32,292 nt of DNA from an uncultured Kiritimatiellota bacterium (GCA_944391085.1 CALXSE010000019.1:1-32292); one strand, 5' to 3'; shown: positions 15,567 to 27,437, numbered from the stretch's first letter. Made by a program: numbers and translations. The notes: a model not told the origin generated them from the letters alone.

Positions 15567-15578
15567 ATTTTACCACAA
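15567..15578 (-). promoter_or_regulatory. Extended -10 promoter for pheT
   Basis: The minus strand reads TTGTGGTAAAAT, a TGG-extended -10 with hexamer TAAAAT. The expected start is about 15560, giving a leader of about 26 bases that includes the AAGGAG site. That is too short for a T-box or attenuator. Confidence 0.6.
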
Positions 15579-15620
15579 CTCACCGCCGCCCCGCCCACGC
15601 GGCCCGGCCGCAAAAAGGGA

Positions 15621-15651
15621 TTGACCTGGAGCGCGGGCGAGGGTGTATGGT
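15621..15651 (+). promoter_or_regulatory. Putative promoter of DUF362 gene
   Basis: TTGACC (15621-15626) matches a -35. The -10 is weaker: TGTATG at 17-base spacing or TATGGT at 19. The leader would be about 25-30 bases and include the AAAGGAG ribosome binding site before ATG 15683. It diverges from the pheT promoter. Confidence 0.45.
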
Positions 15652-15682
15652 TTACGGCAAAGTCAACGAAAGGAGTTTGGCG

Positions 15683-16648
15683 ATGAACAGAAGAACGTTC
15701 CTGGTCGGTTCGCTCGGGGCCCTGGCGGCGGGCGCGCTGGCGCCGCACGCACGCGCGGCAGGACCGAAATCCTGGGCCGGCGAGGCGGGCCCGGCGGTCT
15801 ACTTCACCAAAGACCTCAGCGCGGCGGGCCTGCGCAAAGCCTACGGCGCGCTGGGCGCGGCGCTCCCGGGCAAGGTGGGCGTGAAGGTCTCCACCGGCGA
15901 GCCCGGCGGCCACCACTTCCTCGACCCGCAACTGGTCAAGGGCCTCGTGCAAAGCCTCCGCGCGAACATCGTGGAGTGCAACACCGCCTATGGCGGGCGC
16001 CGCGGCAACCTGCACGACCATATCCGCGCCGCGCTCGAGCACGGCTGGTGCGACATCGCCACCGTCGACATCCTCGACGGCGTGGCCACGATGGAGCTCC
16101 CCGCCCCGGACGGCGCCGTCCGCCTGAAAAAGGACATCGTCGGCGCGAACTTCCGCGATTACGATTCCTTCCTCGTCCTCTCCCATTTCAAGGGCCACGC
16201 GATGGGCGGCTTCGGCGGCGCGCTCAAAAACCTCTCCATCGGCTTCGCCTCCCGCTCCGGCAAGTGCTACATCCACTCCGGCGGCAAAAGCGAAACCTCC
16301 TGGCAGGGCGGCGAGCAGGTCGCCTTCCTCGAGGCGATGGCCGAGGCCGCCACCGCCGTCTGCCGCGCGCGCCCCGGCGCCATGGCCTTCGTCAACGTGA
16401 TGAATAACCTCTCGGTGGACTGCGACTGCGACAGCTCGCCCGCCGCGCCCACCATGCGGGACGTCGGCATCCTCGCCTCGCTCGACCCCGTCGCGCTCGA
16501 CCAGGCCTGCGTGGATCTGGTCTATGCCGCGCCCGACTCCGCCGACCTCATCGAGCGGATGGAGAGCCGCCAGGGCATCCACACCGTCGAGCACGCGGCC
16601 AAGCTCGGCCTTGGCTCCCGCGCCTACCGCCTCGTCCGCCTGGACTGA
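15683..16648 (+). CDS. Tat-exported DUF362 family protein
   Basis: A 321-residue protein. The N-terminus is a twin-arginine signal (NRRTFLVG at 2-9, hydrophobic stretch, ARA cleavage region near 23-26). The DUF362 core shows VGVKVSTGEPGG (66-76), SHFKGHAMGGFGGALKNLSIG (167-187) and, near the end, DCDCDSSPAAP with C247 and C249, then GILASLDPVALDQACVDLV. Members are presumed iron-sulfur or metal proteins; Tat export agrees with a cofactor inserted in the cytoplasm. The biochemical role is not established. It stands alone, with its own promoter, and uses the AAAGGAG site at ATG 15683. No separate ferredoxin-type CxxCxxC repeat is present. Confidence 0.85.
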   Translation: MNRRTFLVGSLGALAAGALAPHARAAGPKSWAGEAGPAVYFTKDLSAAGLRKAYGALGAALPGKVGVKVSTGEPGGHHFLDPQLVKGLVQSLRANIVECNTAYGGRRGNLHDHIRAALEHGWCDIATVDILDGVATMELPAPDGAVRLKKDIVGANFRDYDSFLVLSHFKGHAMGGFGGALKNLSIGFASRSGKCYIHSGGKSETSWQGGEQVAFLEAMAEAATAVCRARPGAMAFVNVMNNLSVDCDCDSSPAAPTMRDVGILASLDPVALDQACVDLVYAAPDSADLIERMESRQGIHTVEHAAKLGLGSRAYRLVRLD

Positions 16649-16832
16649 GGCGGCTGGCGGGGCGCTCTCCCGCCCATCGGCCGGGGGCCCGGCGTCGGCG
16701 GCCCGGCCGCCGACCTCACCCCGGGCAAACAGCGCCGCCCGCACGCCTGCGGCGAAGCCTTCGCCTGGGGCTGGAGACGGCAGCGACGCAGCGGCCTCCA
16801 CGCGTGGGGCGCTTGGGAGCAAGGGAAAAAGA

Positions 16833-16856
16833 GAGCCCCGGCTTGTGCCGGGGCTC
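16833..16856. terminator. Terminator between DUF362 gene and gdhA
   Basis: GAGCCCCGGC (16833-16842) and GCCGGGGCTC (16847-16856) form a perfect 10-bp stem with a TTGT loop. On the minus strand it is followed by TCTTTTT, so it terminates gdhA well. On the plus strand only CCTTT follows, a weaker end for the DUF362 gene. The bases 16649-16832 hold no gene I can support. Confidence 0.85.
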
Positions 16857-16878
16857 CTTTGCAGATGCCGCCAGTGGC

Positions 16879-20066
<3,188 letters not shown>

Positions 20067-20099
20067 GAGCGTTCTCCTGTTGGGGGCGGTGGAAGGGGG

Positions 20100-21476
20100 T
20101 CAGACGTCCATGAGGGCGGCGAAAGCGGCGTCGACCTTGGCCTGGGCGGCGAGGGCCTGGGCGGCGAGGGCGTCGGCGCGGGCGCGGAGCTGGGCGAAGT
20201 CGAGGCCGTTGGTGCCGCCGAGGTGGGTCTTCTGGGCGATGACGGCGTCCGGGTCCATGCCGCGGAGGTCTTCGAGGTGGTCGCGCACCTGGTGGTAGGC
20301 GTCGCGGAAGGGCATCCCGCCGGCGACGAGCTCGAGGGCGCGGTCGGTGGCGAAGACGCCGGGCTCGGCGAAGGCGGCGCGGCAGGCCTCGGGGTTGACG
20401 GTGAGGTGCTCGGCCATCAGGCGCATGATGCGCAGGGAGGCGCGGGTGACGCGGAGGCCCTCCATGTAGAGCTCCTTGGTGTCCTGGAGGTCGCGGTTGT
20501 AGCCGCCGGGGAGGGCTTTGAGGATGACGTTCGCGGAGGTCGCCTGGCCGACGAGGAGGGCGGCCTTGGCACGGATGAGCTCGAGGACGTCCGGGTTGTA
20601 CTTCTGCGGCATGATGGAGCTGCCGGTGCAGAGGTCGCGCGGGAGGGTGAAGTAGCGGAACTCTGGCATCGAGAAGAGGATGAGGTCCTCGGCCAGGCGC
20701 GAGAGCGAGAGCATGACCTGCGAGCAGGCGGCGAGGAGGACGGCCTCGTCCTTGCCGCGGGCGCAGGAGGCATAGAAGACGTTGTGGTGGGGGCGGCTGA
20801 AGGCGAGGAGGTCGCTGGTCAGTTGGCGGTCGATGGGCAGAGGCACGCCGTAGCCGGCGGCGGAGCCAAGGGGGCAGAGGTCGTTGGTCTTGTAGGCGGC
20901 CTCAAGAAGGTAGGCGTCGTCGAGCAGCATCTCGGCGTAGGCGCTGGCCCACATGCCCACGGAGCTGGGCATGGCCGGCTGCAGGTGCGTGCGGCCGACG
21001 AGGGGGACGGCCTTGTGGGCCTCGGCGAGGGCAAGGAGGGCGCGGGCCAGGTCGGCGAGCTCGACAGTGAGGGCGTTGAGCTCGTTGCGCACGTGCAGGC
21101 GGATGTCCACGGCCACCTGGTCGTTGCGGCTGCGGCAGGTGTGGACCTTCTTGCCGAGGTCGCCCAGGCGCTCGGTGAGGCGGCGCTCGACGGCGAGGTG
21201 GACGTCCTGATCCGCGGCGGTGATGGTGAAGTCGCCGCGGCGGGCCTCGCCGATGATGTCCCGGAGGGCGCGGAGGACGGCCACGCGCTGCTCCTCAGTG
21301 AAGAGCGTGGGCTTGAAGTCCATGCGCGAGAGCATGGTGACGTGGGCGGCGGTGCCAAGGCAGTCGACCTCGGCGAGGGCCAGGTCGAGGACTGGGTCTT
21401 TGCCTTCGGTGAAGGCGAGGACGTCGGGATTGATTTTGCCCACGGTGGTGGCGGTGTCTGCGGCGGGGGTGCTCAT
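20100..21476 (-). CDS. argH: Argininosuccinate lyase
   Basis: A 458-residue fumarase/aspartase superfamily enzyme that splits argininosuccinate into arginine and fumarate. Motifs seen are TCRSRNDQVAVDIRL (113-127), GRTHLQPAMP (161-170) and the signature GSSIMPQKYNPDV (285-297) with the catalytic serine. The common KKNPD reads KYNPD, a tolerated variant. The extra N-terminal segment DPVLDLALAEVDCLGTAAHV is the usual ArgH start. Its ATG overlaps the stop of the upstream exported-protein gene (ATGA, 21473-21476), and ilvD follows by 33 bases. argG and other arginine genes are elsewhere. Confidence 0.95.
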   Translation of the reverse strand: MSTPAADTATTVGKINPDVLAFTEGKDPVLDLALAEVDCLGTAAHVTMLSRMDFKPTLFTEEQRVAVLRALRDIIGEARRGDFTITAADQDVHLAVERRLTERLGDLGKKVHTCRSRNDQVAVDIRLHVRNELNALTVELADLARALLALAEAHKAVPLVGRTHLQPAMPSSVGMWASAYAEMLLDDAYLLEAAYKTNDLCPLGSAAGYGVPLPIDRQLTSDLLAFSRPHHNVFYASCARGKDEAVLLAACSQVMLSLSRLAEDLILFSMPEFRYFTLPRDLCTGSSIMPQKYNPDVLELIRAKAALLVGQATSANVILKALPGGYNRDLQDTKELYMEGLRVTRASLRIMRLMAEHLTVNPEACRAAFAEPGVFATDRALELVAGGMPFRDAYHQVRDHLEDLRGMDPDAVIAQKTHLGGTNGLDFAQLRARADALAAQALAAQAKVDAAFAALMDV

Positions 21477-22546
21477 GGTGCGGGTGTCTTTGCGGGGGGC
21501 GTGTCCTGGATAAGCGGGGTGACGGAAAGGGTCTGCTCAAGCAGGCCGCGGGCCTCGTCGGCCTCGGCGCGGCGCGCGGCGTAGGCGGCCGCGTCGCCGG
21601 TGACGAAGGCGGCGTAGGCGCGGAGGTAAAGCTCGGTGAGGTCGCGGAAGACCTGCGGGCGACCGATGGATTGGCGGGTAAGCCAGTCGCAGAGGCGCGC
21701 GGCGTCGGCCGCGTCCCTGGGCTCCGCGAGGCCCTCGGCCCAGCGGCGGAACTGCGAGCGCGTGAGCGTGCCGGGGACGAAGACGGTGTCCTCCTTCGCG
21801 CGGAACCACGCCCGCCAGGCCGCGTCGTCGGCGCCGCCGAGCAGGGGCAAAGGCTCCCACGGCGCGGTGAGGAGCGCCTCGCGCCCGGCCCTGGCGCCGT
21901 TGCGCTCGAAGACCCAGAGGGCGAAGAAGGCGGCGGGCTCGCGCGGCGGCTCGGCCCCCGGCGCGAAGAAGTCCCCCAGCGCGGGGAAGGCCCCCTGCCC
22001 CAGCAGGTCGTGCGCCCGCTCGTAGGCCTCGGCGCGCCAGACGTTGCCGCGCGAGGCGTCGACCGCCGCGCGGATGAACCACGGCGGCCACTTGAGCGCG
22101 GCGTAGGAGCCCGAGAGGCCGCGGGCGCGCTCGCGCAGGAGCGCCTCGGCGATGCGCTCGCGCAGCTGCTCAAGGTCGACGGTGTCCGGGTTCGGCACGT
22201 GGATGATGAGCTGGGAGAAGCCGTCGGGCGTGCCCATGGAGCGGCGGGTGACGCCCTCCACGCGGTTCGTCTCCGCGCCCAGCACGATGAGCAGGGGCGA
22301 GGACGCGTCGCCCAACGGCAGGAAGGCGTCCGAAAGGTTGTCGCGCACGCCGTCGGCGAATTGGAGCACGGGCCAGCGCAGATCGGCGCGCGCCGCGGTC
22401 TGGCAGGCGACGTAGAGCGCGCCGTCGGCCGAGCGCATGGGGCCGGGCAGGTTTTTGAGGCGCGCAACGGCCGCCTCGTCGACCGCCCCGGTCGCGAGGG
22501 CCGCGATCGACACGCACGCCGCCGCGAAGAGGCCCCGCGCGGTCAC
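21473..22546 (-). CDS. Exported protein of unknown function (possible degenerate metallopeptidase fold)
   Basis: A 357-residue protein with a short signal peptide (residues 1 to about 20) and no further membrane helix. The N-terminal part (about 25-125) is alpha/beta, with LLIVLGAETNRVEGV and LIIHVPNPDTV. A helix LEQLRERIAEALLRERA follows, then PPWFIRAAVDA near 153-163. This order recalls MA-clan (gluzincin) peptidase-like proteins, where a HExxH helix precedes a P-W-x-x-x-G-x-A motif, but no HExxH is present. So at most this is an inactive relative. Start GTG 22546 follows GGAGG six bases upstream and lies one base after the deaminase stop. No known family is claimed. Confidence 0.7.
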   Translation of the reverse strand: MTARGLFAAACVSIAALATGAVDEAAVARLKNLPGPMRSADGALYVACQTAARADLRWPVLQFADGVRDNLSDAFLPLGDASSPLLIVLGAETNRVEGVTRRSMGTPDGFSQLIIHVPNPDTVDLEQLRERIAEALLRERARGLSGSYAALKWPPWFIRAAVDASRGNVWRAEAYERAHDLLGQGAFPALGDFFAPGAEPPREPAAFFALWVFERNGARAGREALLTAPWEPLPLLGGADDAAWRAWFRAKEDTVFVPGTLTRSQFRRWAEGLAEPRDAADAARLCDWLTRQSIGRPQVFRDLTELYLRAYAAFVTGDAAAYAARRAEADEARGLLEQTLSVTPLIQDTPPAKTPAP

Positions 22547-22547
22547 C

Positions 22548-23042
22548 TCACGCCTCCCACGGCCGCTCCGCCGGCGGCTCGTAATGGCGGCAGACGACGC
22601 CGGCCTCGTCGAAGAGCGCCTTGGTCTGCGCGTCGAAGGCGTACTGCCCCGCGTAGACCACCTCGCGGATGCCCGCGTTGATGATCATCTTCGCGCACGT
22701 CAGGCACGGCGTGAGCGTGACGTAGATGGTGGCCCCGGCCAGGCGGATGCCGTAATACGCCGCCTGGCAGATCGCGTTCTGCTCGGCGTGGACGCAGACG
22801 CACTCCTCCAGCGAAGCGCCGCTCTTCACGCCGCCGGAGCAGCGCGGGCAGCCGCCCTCGAAGCAGTTGCGGATGCCGCGCGGCGTGCCGTTGTAGCCCG
22901 TCGAGATGATGCGCCGGTCCGCCACGATCACCGCGGCCACCTTCCGCCGGGAGCAGTTCGCCCGCAGCCCCACGACCTTGGCGATTTCCATGAAATAGGT
23001 GTCCCAATCCGGCCGCAGGTCGTTGTGCGCGTGTTCACCCAT
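22548..23042 (-). CDS. dCMP deaminase family protein (ComEB-like)
   Basis: A 164-residue zinc-dependent deaminase. The catalytic motifs are HAE (85-87) and TPCLTC with C113 and C116. The additional GGCPRCSG segment (64-71) is typical of ComEB/dCMP deaminases and often binds a second metal. It would convert dCMP to dUMP, feeding thymidylate synthesis, which fits the ThyX-like gene elsewhere in the window. ATG 23042 has GGAGGAG upstream. It follows lpxA by 13 bases. Confidence 0.9.
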   Translation of the reverse strand: MGEHAHNDLRPDWDTYFMEIAKVVGLRANCSRRKVAAVIVADRRIISTGYNGTPRGIRNCFEGGCPRCSGGVKSGASLEECVCVHAEQNAICQAAYYGIRLAGATIYVTLTPCLTCAKMIINAGIREVVYAGQYAFDAQTKALFDEAGVVCRHYEPPAERPWEA

Positions 23043-23055
23043 GGCGGCTCCTCCC

Positions 23056-23838
23056 TCAGGCGACGCCGTGCTTGGAGGCGTTGGCGTAAAAGTCGAGCAG
23101 GTGCCTGATCTCGGGGCATTGGGGAAGTTCGTTGGCGATGCGCTCGAGCGCGGCGGCGCGGGTGGAACCCTCGGAGTAAAGAATCTGGTAGGCGTCCTTG
23201 AGCGCGGCGTAGGCCTCGGGGCTGAAGGCGTCGGCGTGGCGGCGGATGCCGACGGAGTTGAGGCCGCGGACGACGAGGTTTTCGGTGCCCATGGTGACCA
23301 TGTAGGGGGGGGCGTCCTTGCGCAGCTGGGTGCCGCCGCCGACCATGGCGTAGGCGCCGATGTGGGTGAATTGGAGGATGGCGGTGGTGCCGCCGATGAC
23401 GGCGTGGTGCTCGATGAGGCACTCGCCGGCGATCTGGACGCCGTTGGACATGACGACGTGGTCGCCGAGGACGCAGCCATGGGCGATGTGGCAGTAGGCC
23501 ATGATGAGGCAGTCCGCGCCGATGACCGTCTTGGTGCCGTCGAAGGTGCCGGAATGGATGGTGGCGCACTCGCGGATGACGGTGCGGGGGCCGATCTCCA
23601 CGTAGGTGACGTTGCCGGGCCGCCACTTGAGATCCTGGGTCTTGGTGCCGACGCAGGCGCCGGGGAAGACCTCGCACCCCTCGCCGAGGGTGGTGTGCCC
23701 CTCGACGGTGGCGTGGTGGTGAAGCTTGACGCCGGGCCCGAGCGTGACGTCCGCCCCGACATAGACGAACGGCCCGATCTCGGCGGACGGGTCGATTTTG
23801 GCGCCTTCGCAAACGAACGCAAGGGGACTGATGGACAT
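23056..23838 (-). CDS. lpxA: UDP-N-acetylglucosamine acyltransferase
   Basis: A 260-residue left-handed beta-helix protein with hexapeptide repeats over about residues 1-185 and a helical C-terminal domain. It catalyses the first step of lipid A synthesis, moving a hydroxyacyl chain from ACP to UDP-GlcNAc. LpxA-specific stretches are FVGAC/TKTQDLKW (61-72), ECATIHSGT (90-98), and MAYCHIAHGCVLGD, where His120 corresponds to the catalytic base (His125 in E. coli). ATG 23838 begins MSISPLAFV. It lies eight bases after the lptF/G gene, linking lipid A synthesis with LPS export. Other lpx genes are not in the window. Confidence 0.94.
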   Translation of the reverse strand: MSISPLAFVCEGAKIDPSAEIGPFVYVGADVTLGPGVKLHHHATVEGHTTLGEGCEVFPGACVGTKTQDLKWRPGNVTYVEIGPRTVIRECATIHSGTFDGTKTVIGADCLIMAYCHIAHGCVLGDHVVMSNGVQIAGECLIEHHAVIGGTTAILQFTHIGAYAMVGGGTQLRKDAPPYMVTMGTENLVVRGLNSVGIRRHADAFSPEAYAALKDAYQILYSEGSTRAAALERIANELPQCPEIRHLLDFYANASKHGVA

Positions 23839-23846
23839 GGGGGGCC

Positions 23847-25001
23847 TCACTGATGTTTGGGGATGAGATAGGCGGCGACGCCCAGGCAGATGAGCACGGG
23901 CACCCAGACGATCAGCCAGGGGAAGGCACCGGGCTTGTCGGCCAGGGATTCGGAAAGGAGCAGCACCAGGAAGAAGGCGATGCCCACGCCCACGCCCAGG
24001 GCCATCCCGCGCGAGGAATCCTTGCGCATGGATTGGCACCCCAGCGGGATGCCGACGAGGACGAAGCAGAGCGAGGAGAGCGCCCAGACGGTGCGATAGT
24101 TGAGCAGGAAGCGCAGGCGCGAGCGCCACGTGGCGGCGGACTCCGGGGAGAGCTCGGAGCGTTGGCCGGCGGCGGCCGCGGCCTCCGCGGCCCGAAGGCC
24201 GCGCGTGGCGGCGCGCTCGGCGGCGCGCAGCTCGCCATAGTCGAAGTCCTTGGGCTTCTTGCTGTACTGGCGCGAGCGGGAGACGACGTTGGTGGCGGTG
24301 TACGTCCACGTGTCGAAGACGGCGACGCCGTGGGTGCCCTCCAAAGGCGGGCTGACGACCACGTCGTGGAGGTCAAAGACCAGGTCGCTGCCGTCGGCGC
24401 GGACCTCGGCGCGGTCGGCGCGGACCTCGCGGAGGAAGCCGCGGCTGCCGTCGATGGCCAGCAGGTTGAAGAGCGTGGTGTAGCCGCGCCCGTCGGGGCC
24501 GGTCTCGTCCACCTTCCGGTCGCAGAAGATGGCCACGCCGTCGATGTCGTTGATGAAGCGCCCGGGCTCGAGGAGCTGGAGCCCGGCGTCGAGCGCCAGG
24601 CGGCTGGCCACGGTGCGGCGGACGTAGTGGCCGCGGGGCATGGCGTAGTGCTGCAGGTAGAAGCCCAGCGCCGAGCAGAGCACGCCCACGATGATGGGCC
24701 CGCGCATGATGGTGAGGAAGCTGACGCCGCAGGCCTTCATCGCGGCCACCTCGCTGTCGCTGCTCAGCCGCCCGAAGACGAGGAGCGAGGCCACCATCAG
24801 CGACAGCGGGATGGTGAAGCCCAGCACCTCGGGCAACGAGGCGGCCAGGTATTGCCCCACCAGGTGCGCGGGGGCCCCCTTCATGATGAACTGGAAGACC
24901 TGGAAGAGGAAGCCCACCGAGAGCACGAAGGTCAGCACCAACGCCGTGAGCCCGGCGGCCACCAGGAAAGAGCGCAGGATGTAGCGTTGGAGCGTGCCCA
25001 T
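23847..25001 (-). CDS. LptF/LptG-family LPS export permease
   Basis: A 384-residue inner-membrane protein of the YjgP/YjgQ family. Three helices lie in the first 120 residues, including FTIPLSLMVASLLVFGRLSS and the conserved DSEVAAMKACG. A periplasmic beta-jellyroll domain covers about 125-290, and three helices close the protein (from about residue 302). LptF and LptG pair with the ATPase LptB to extract LPS from the inner membrane. Which of the two this is cannot be fixed from sequence. Only one copy is present here, so the partner is elsewhere. A charged Ala/Glu-rich segment (about 250-295) before helix 4 is longer than I expect. It lies ten bases after the ompA-like gene. Confidence 0.9.
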   Translation of the reverse strand: MGTLQRYILRSFLVAAGLTALVLTFVLSVGFLFQVFQFIMKGAPAHLVGQYLAASLPEVLGFTIPLSLMVASLLVFGRLSSDSEVAAMKACGVSFLTIMRGPIIVGVLCSALGFYLQHYAMPRGHYVRRTVASRLALDAGLQLLEPGRFINDIDGVAIFCDRKVDETGPDGRGYTTLFNLLAIDGSRGFLREVRADRAEVRADGSDLVFDLHDVVVSPPLEGTHGVAVFDTWTYTATNVVSRSRQYSKKPKDFDYGELRAAERAATRGLRAAEAAAAAGQRSELSPESAATWRSRLRFLLNYRTVWALSSLCFVLVGIPLGCQSMRKDSSRGMALGVGVGIAFFLVLLLSESLADKPGAFPWLIVWVPVLICLGVAAYLIPKHQ

Positions 25002-25011
25002 GGGCGTGGCC

Positions 25012-26199
25012 TCACTCGCCGGCGCGGATGCGCTCGCGCTCGGCCTCGGTGACGCCGTCGATGACGATCTCCACGCGACGGTTGGCGGGGGTGCCCCGGT
25101 CCAGATCCACCGGCTCGAGCGGCTGGTCGAAGGAGTGGCCCACGGCGGTCATGCGGTCGAGGGGGGCGCCGTTCTGCGCCAGCAGGTTCATCACGCTCTT
25201 GGCGCGCGCCTCGGAGAGCTCCTGGTTGTAGGCGTGGTCGGAGCCGTGCTGGCGGTCGGCGTGGCCGTGGATCTCGATCTGCGCCTGGGGGTTGATCTCG
25301 AAGGCCGCCAGCACCATGCGCGCGAGCTCGTCCATGACGGGGTACTCGGAGGGCTGGATGACGGCGGTGTCCTTGGCGAAGCCCACGCGCAGCTCCAGGT
25401 GCATCGCGTCCCCGGCGCCGATGGGGGTGACGTCGCGCAGCTTCTCGGCGTGGGCGCTGGCCTCGTCGTAGCGCAGGGCGCCGGGCTCGAGCTCGCCGCG
25501 CGGGGCGGGGGCGAGGGGCCGGACGGCGTCGGCGGAGCCCGCCTCGCCGCCGCCCACGAACCACGTCAGGCCGACGTCGGCGGTGGTGAAGGAGATGAAG
25601 TCGTCGGTCAGGCCCACGTGCCAGCGCAGGTCGCCGCGCAAGGAGAGGGTCTCGGTGAGGTGGTAGAAAGCGCCCACGCCGGCCTGCGCGAAGAAGTGCG
25701 CGCGCTGGCCGTCCTGCCACAGGGGCGAGGCGTTGCCGCCGTAATACGACAGGCCGCCGGCCAGGAAGGGGTCGAAGCGCGCATAACGGTCGAAGTGCCA
25801 CAGCGCCTCCGCGCCCAGGCCGTAGACCGTGCGGGCGGCATCCGAGCCGGACTTCCGGTTGGCGCGGGCCAGCGAGCCGAAGGCCTCCAGGCTCCACGGG
25901 CTGTCGGCGAAGTCATAGCCCAGGCGCAGCACCACGGCGGGCTGGACGCCGCGCAGATCCGTCCCGGGATCGGGGCTGGCCGCGCGGTGGACGCGCATCC
26001 CGCCGACGCCGACGCCCAGGTAGAGGCGGCCCTCGGAATCCGCCACGCCCTGGCTACCGCGCGCCTCGGCGCGGGCCTGCAAATCCTCCTCCGTCAGCTC
26101 GACGGGCGCGTCGTCGCGCGCAGTGACCACGGGGCCGTTCTGCGCCGCCGCCGTGCCGACCACGGCCACAAGGCCAACCATCAACCAAAAACGCTCCAT
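25012..26199 (-). CDS. OmpA-family outer-membrane protein
   Basis: A 395-residue protein with a signal peptide (MERFWLMVGLVAVVGTAAA) and an eight-strand-type barrel region (about 55-215, aromatic-rich alternating strands such as LYLGVGVGGMRV and FDPFLAGGLSYYGG). A linker follows, then a C-terminal OmpA domain (about 270-395) with IEIHGHADRQHGSDHAYNQ, LSEARAKSVMNLL and the closing NRRVEIVI. That domain binds peptidoglycan and links the outer membrane to the wall. ATG 26199 has AAAGGAA upstream and an extended -10 at 26242-26253. It heads the seven-gene envelope/amino-acid unit. The in-frame extension upstream is the shadow of nifS. Confidence 0.9.
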   Translation of the reverse strand: MERFWLMVGLVAVVGTAAAQNGPVVTARDDAPVELTEEDLQARAEARGSQGVADSEGRLYLGVGVGGMRVHRAASPDPGTDLRGVQPAVVLRLGYDFADSPWSLEAFGSLARANRKSGSDAARTVYGLGAEALWHFDRYARFDPFLAGGLSYYGGNASPLWQDGQRAHFFAQAGVGAFYHLTETLSLRGDLRWHVGLTDDFISFTTADVGLTWFVGGGEAGSADAVRPLAPAPRGELEPGALRYDEASAHAEKLRDVTPIGAGDAMHLELRVGFAKDTAVIQPSEYPVMDELARMVLAAFEINPQAQIEIHGHADRQHGSDHAYNQELSEARAKSVMNLLAQNGAPLDRMTAVGHSFDQPLEPVDLDRGTPANRRVEIVIDGVTEAERERIRAGE

Positions 26200-26241
26200 G
26201 CCGGTTCCTTTCCTGGGGTCTTCACTTGTTAGGGTAACGAT

Positions 26242-26253
26242 AGGATAGCAAAT
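26242..26253 (-). promoter_or_regulatory. Extended -10 promoter for the ompA-like operon
   Basis: The minus strand reads ATTTGCTATCCT: TGC then hexamer TATCCT (26247-26242). The expected start is about 26235, giving a 36-base leader. It sits in the 62-base gap after nifS, where no terminator is visible, so some read-through from nifS is likely. Confidence 0.6.
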
Positions 26254-26261
26254 CCGCGCCC

Positions 26262-27437
26262 TCACCGCTTCACGAAGGGCGAGATCGCGCGCATCTCGGC
26301 CACCACCTCGGGGCAGTGCGCGAGCACGTAGTCGATCTCCTCCTCGGTCGTGTAGCGGCTGAGGGAGAAGCGGATGGAGCCGTGGACGGCGGTGAAGGGC
26401 ACGCCCATGGCGCGGATCACGTGGCTGGGCTCCAGGCTCCCCGCCGCGCAGGCCGAGCCGCTGCTCGCGCAGATGCCCAGGTCGCTGAGGTGGTAGAGCA
26501 CGCTCTCGCCCTCGATGTACTCGAAGGAGATGTTCAGGGTGTTGGAGACGCGCTCGGCGGCGCCGCCGTTCACGCGGCTGTCCGGGCAGGTGGCCAGGAG
26601 CCCGGCCTGGAGCTTGTCGCGCAGGCGCCGGATGCGCGCCTCGGTGCCGTCGGCAAGGGCGGCTTGGGAGAGCTCGCACGCCTTGCCGAAGCCGACGATG
26701 TAGGGCACGTTCTCGGTGCCGCCGCGCCGCCCGCGCTCCTGGTGCCCGCCGATGACGAAGGGCTTGATGCGCGTGCCGCGGCGGACGTAGAGCGCGCCGA
26801 TGCCCTTGGGCGCGTGCATCTTGTGCCCCGCCAGCGAAAGCAGGTCCACCGGCACCTCGCGCACGTCCAGCGGCACCTTGCCGGCGGCCTGGACGGCGTC
26901 GGTGTGGACGGTGGCGCCGGCGGCCTTGCCCAGCTCGGCGATACGCTTGATGGGGAAGAGGACGCCCGTCTCGTTGTTCGCCCACATCACCGAGACCAGT
27001 TTCGGCCCCGGGTGGGCGGCCAGCGCGGCCTCGTAGGCCGGCAGGTCGAAGCGCCCCTCGCCGTCCACGCCGATCTCCACCACCGTGTGGCCCAGCTCGC
27101 GCAGGCGCAGGCAGGGGCCCAGGACGGCCGGGTGCTCCACGCGGCTGGTGATGACGGTGCCCGGGCGCCCCCACGCGGCCGCCACGCCGAAGAGCGCGTG
27201 GTTGTCGGCCTCCGTGGCGCACCCCTCGAAGACGATCTCCTCGGGGCGCTCGGCGTTCACGAAGGCCGCGGCCTGCGCGCGCGCCTCGGCCACGGGGCGG
27301 GCCACCCGCCCGCCGAAGGCGTGCATGCTGCTGGGGTTGCCCCAGAACGTCGTCAGGAAGGGCGTCATCGCCTCGACGACCTCGGGCGCGGGGCGGGTCG
27401 TGGCGTTGTTGTCCAGATAGACCAAGGGCGCGCTCAT
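26262..27437 (-). CDS. nifS: Cysteine desulfurase (NifS/IscS)
   Basis: A 391-residue PLP enzyme that takes sulfur from cysteine for iron-sulfur cluster assembly. Seen are YLDNNATT (7-14), the PLP lysine Lys206 in SLAGHKMHAPKG, GGHQERGRRGGTENV, and the catalytic loop SSGSACAAGS with Cys330. The short class I loop and the nifU partner place it in the NifS group. The ATG overlaps the nifU stop (ATGA, 27434-27437). No nitrogenase genes are present, so this pair is probably the general Fe-S assembly machinery. Clients in this window may include IlvD and Mrp. Confidence 0.95.
   Translation of the reverse strand: MSAPLVYLDNNATTRPAPEVVEAMTPFLTTFWGNPSSMHAFGGRVARPVAEARAQAAAFVNAERPEEIVFEGCATEADNHALFGVAAAWGRPGTVITSRVEHPAVLGPCLRLRELGHTVVEIGVDGEGRFDLPAYEAALAAHPGPKLVSVMWANNETGVLFPIKRIAELGKAAGATVHTDAVQAAGKVPLDVREVPVDLLSLAGHKMHAPKGIGALYVRRGTRIKPFVIGGHQERGRRGGTENVPYIVGFGKACELSQAALADGTEARIRRLRDKLQAGLLATCPDSRVNGGAAERVSNTLNISFEYIEGESVLYHLSDLGICASSGSACAAGSLEPSHVIRAMGVPFTAVHGSIRFSLSRYTTEEEIDYVLAHCPEVVAEMRAISPFVKR

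Noticed and set aside
13087..15624. An 845-residue open frame on the plus strand opposite pheT
   Set aside because: Same artefact of third-position GC. pheT on the other strand is a full, motif-complete gene.
26200..27222. N-terminal extension of the ompA-like frame across nifS
   Set aside because: It is a shadow of nifS. ATG 26199 starts a signal peptide and follows its own promoter.
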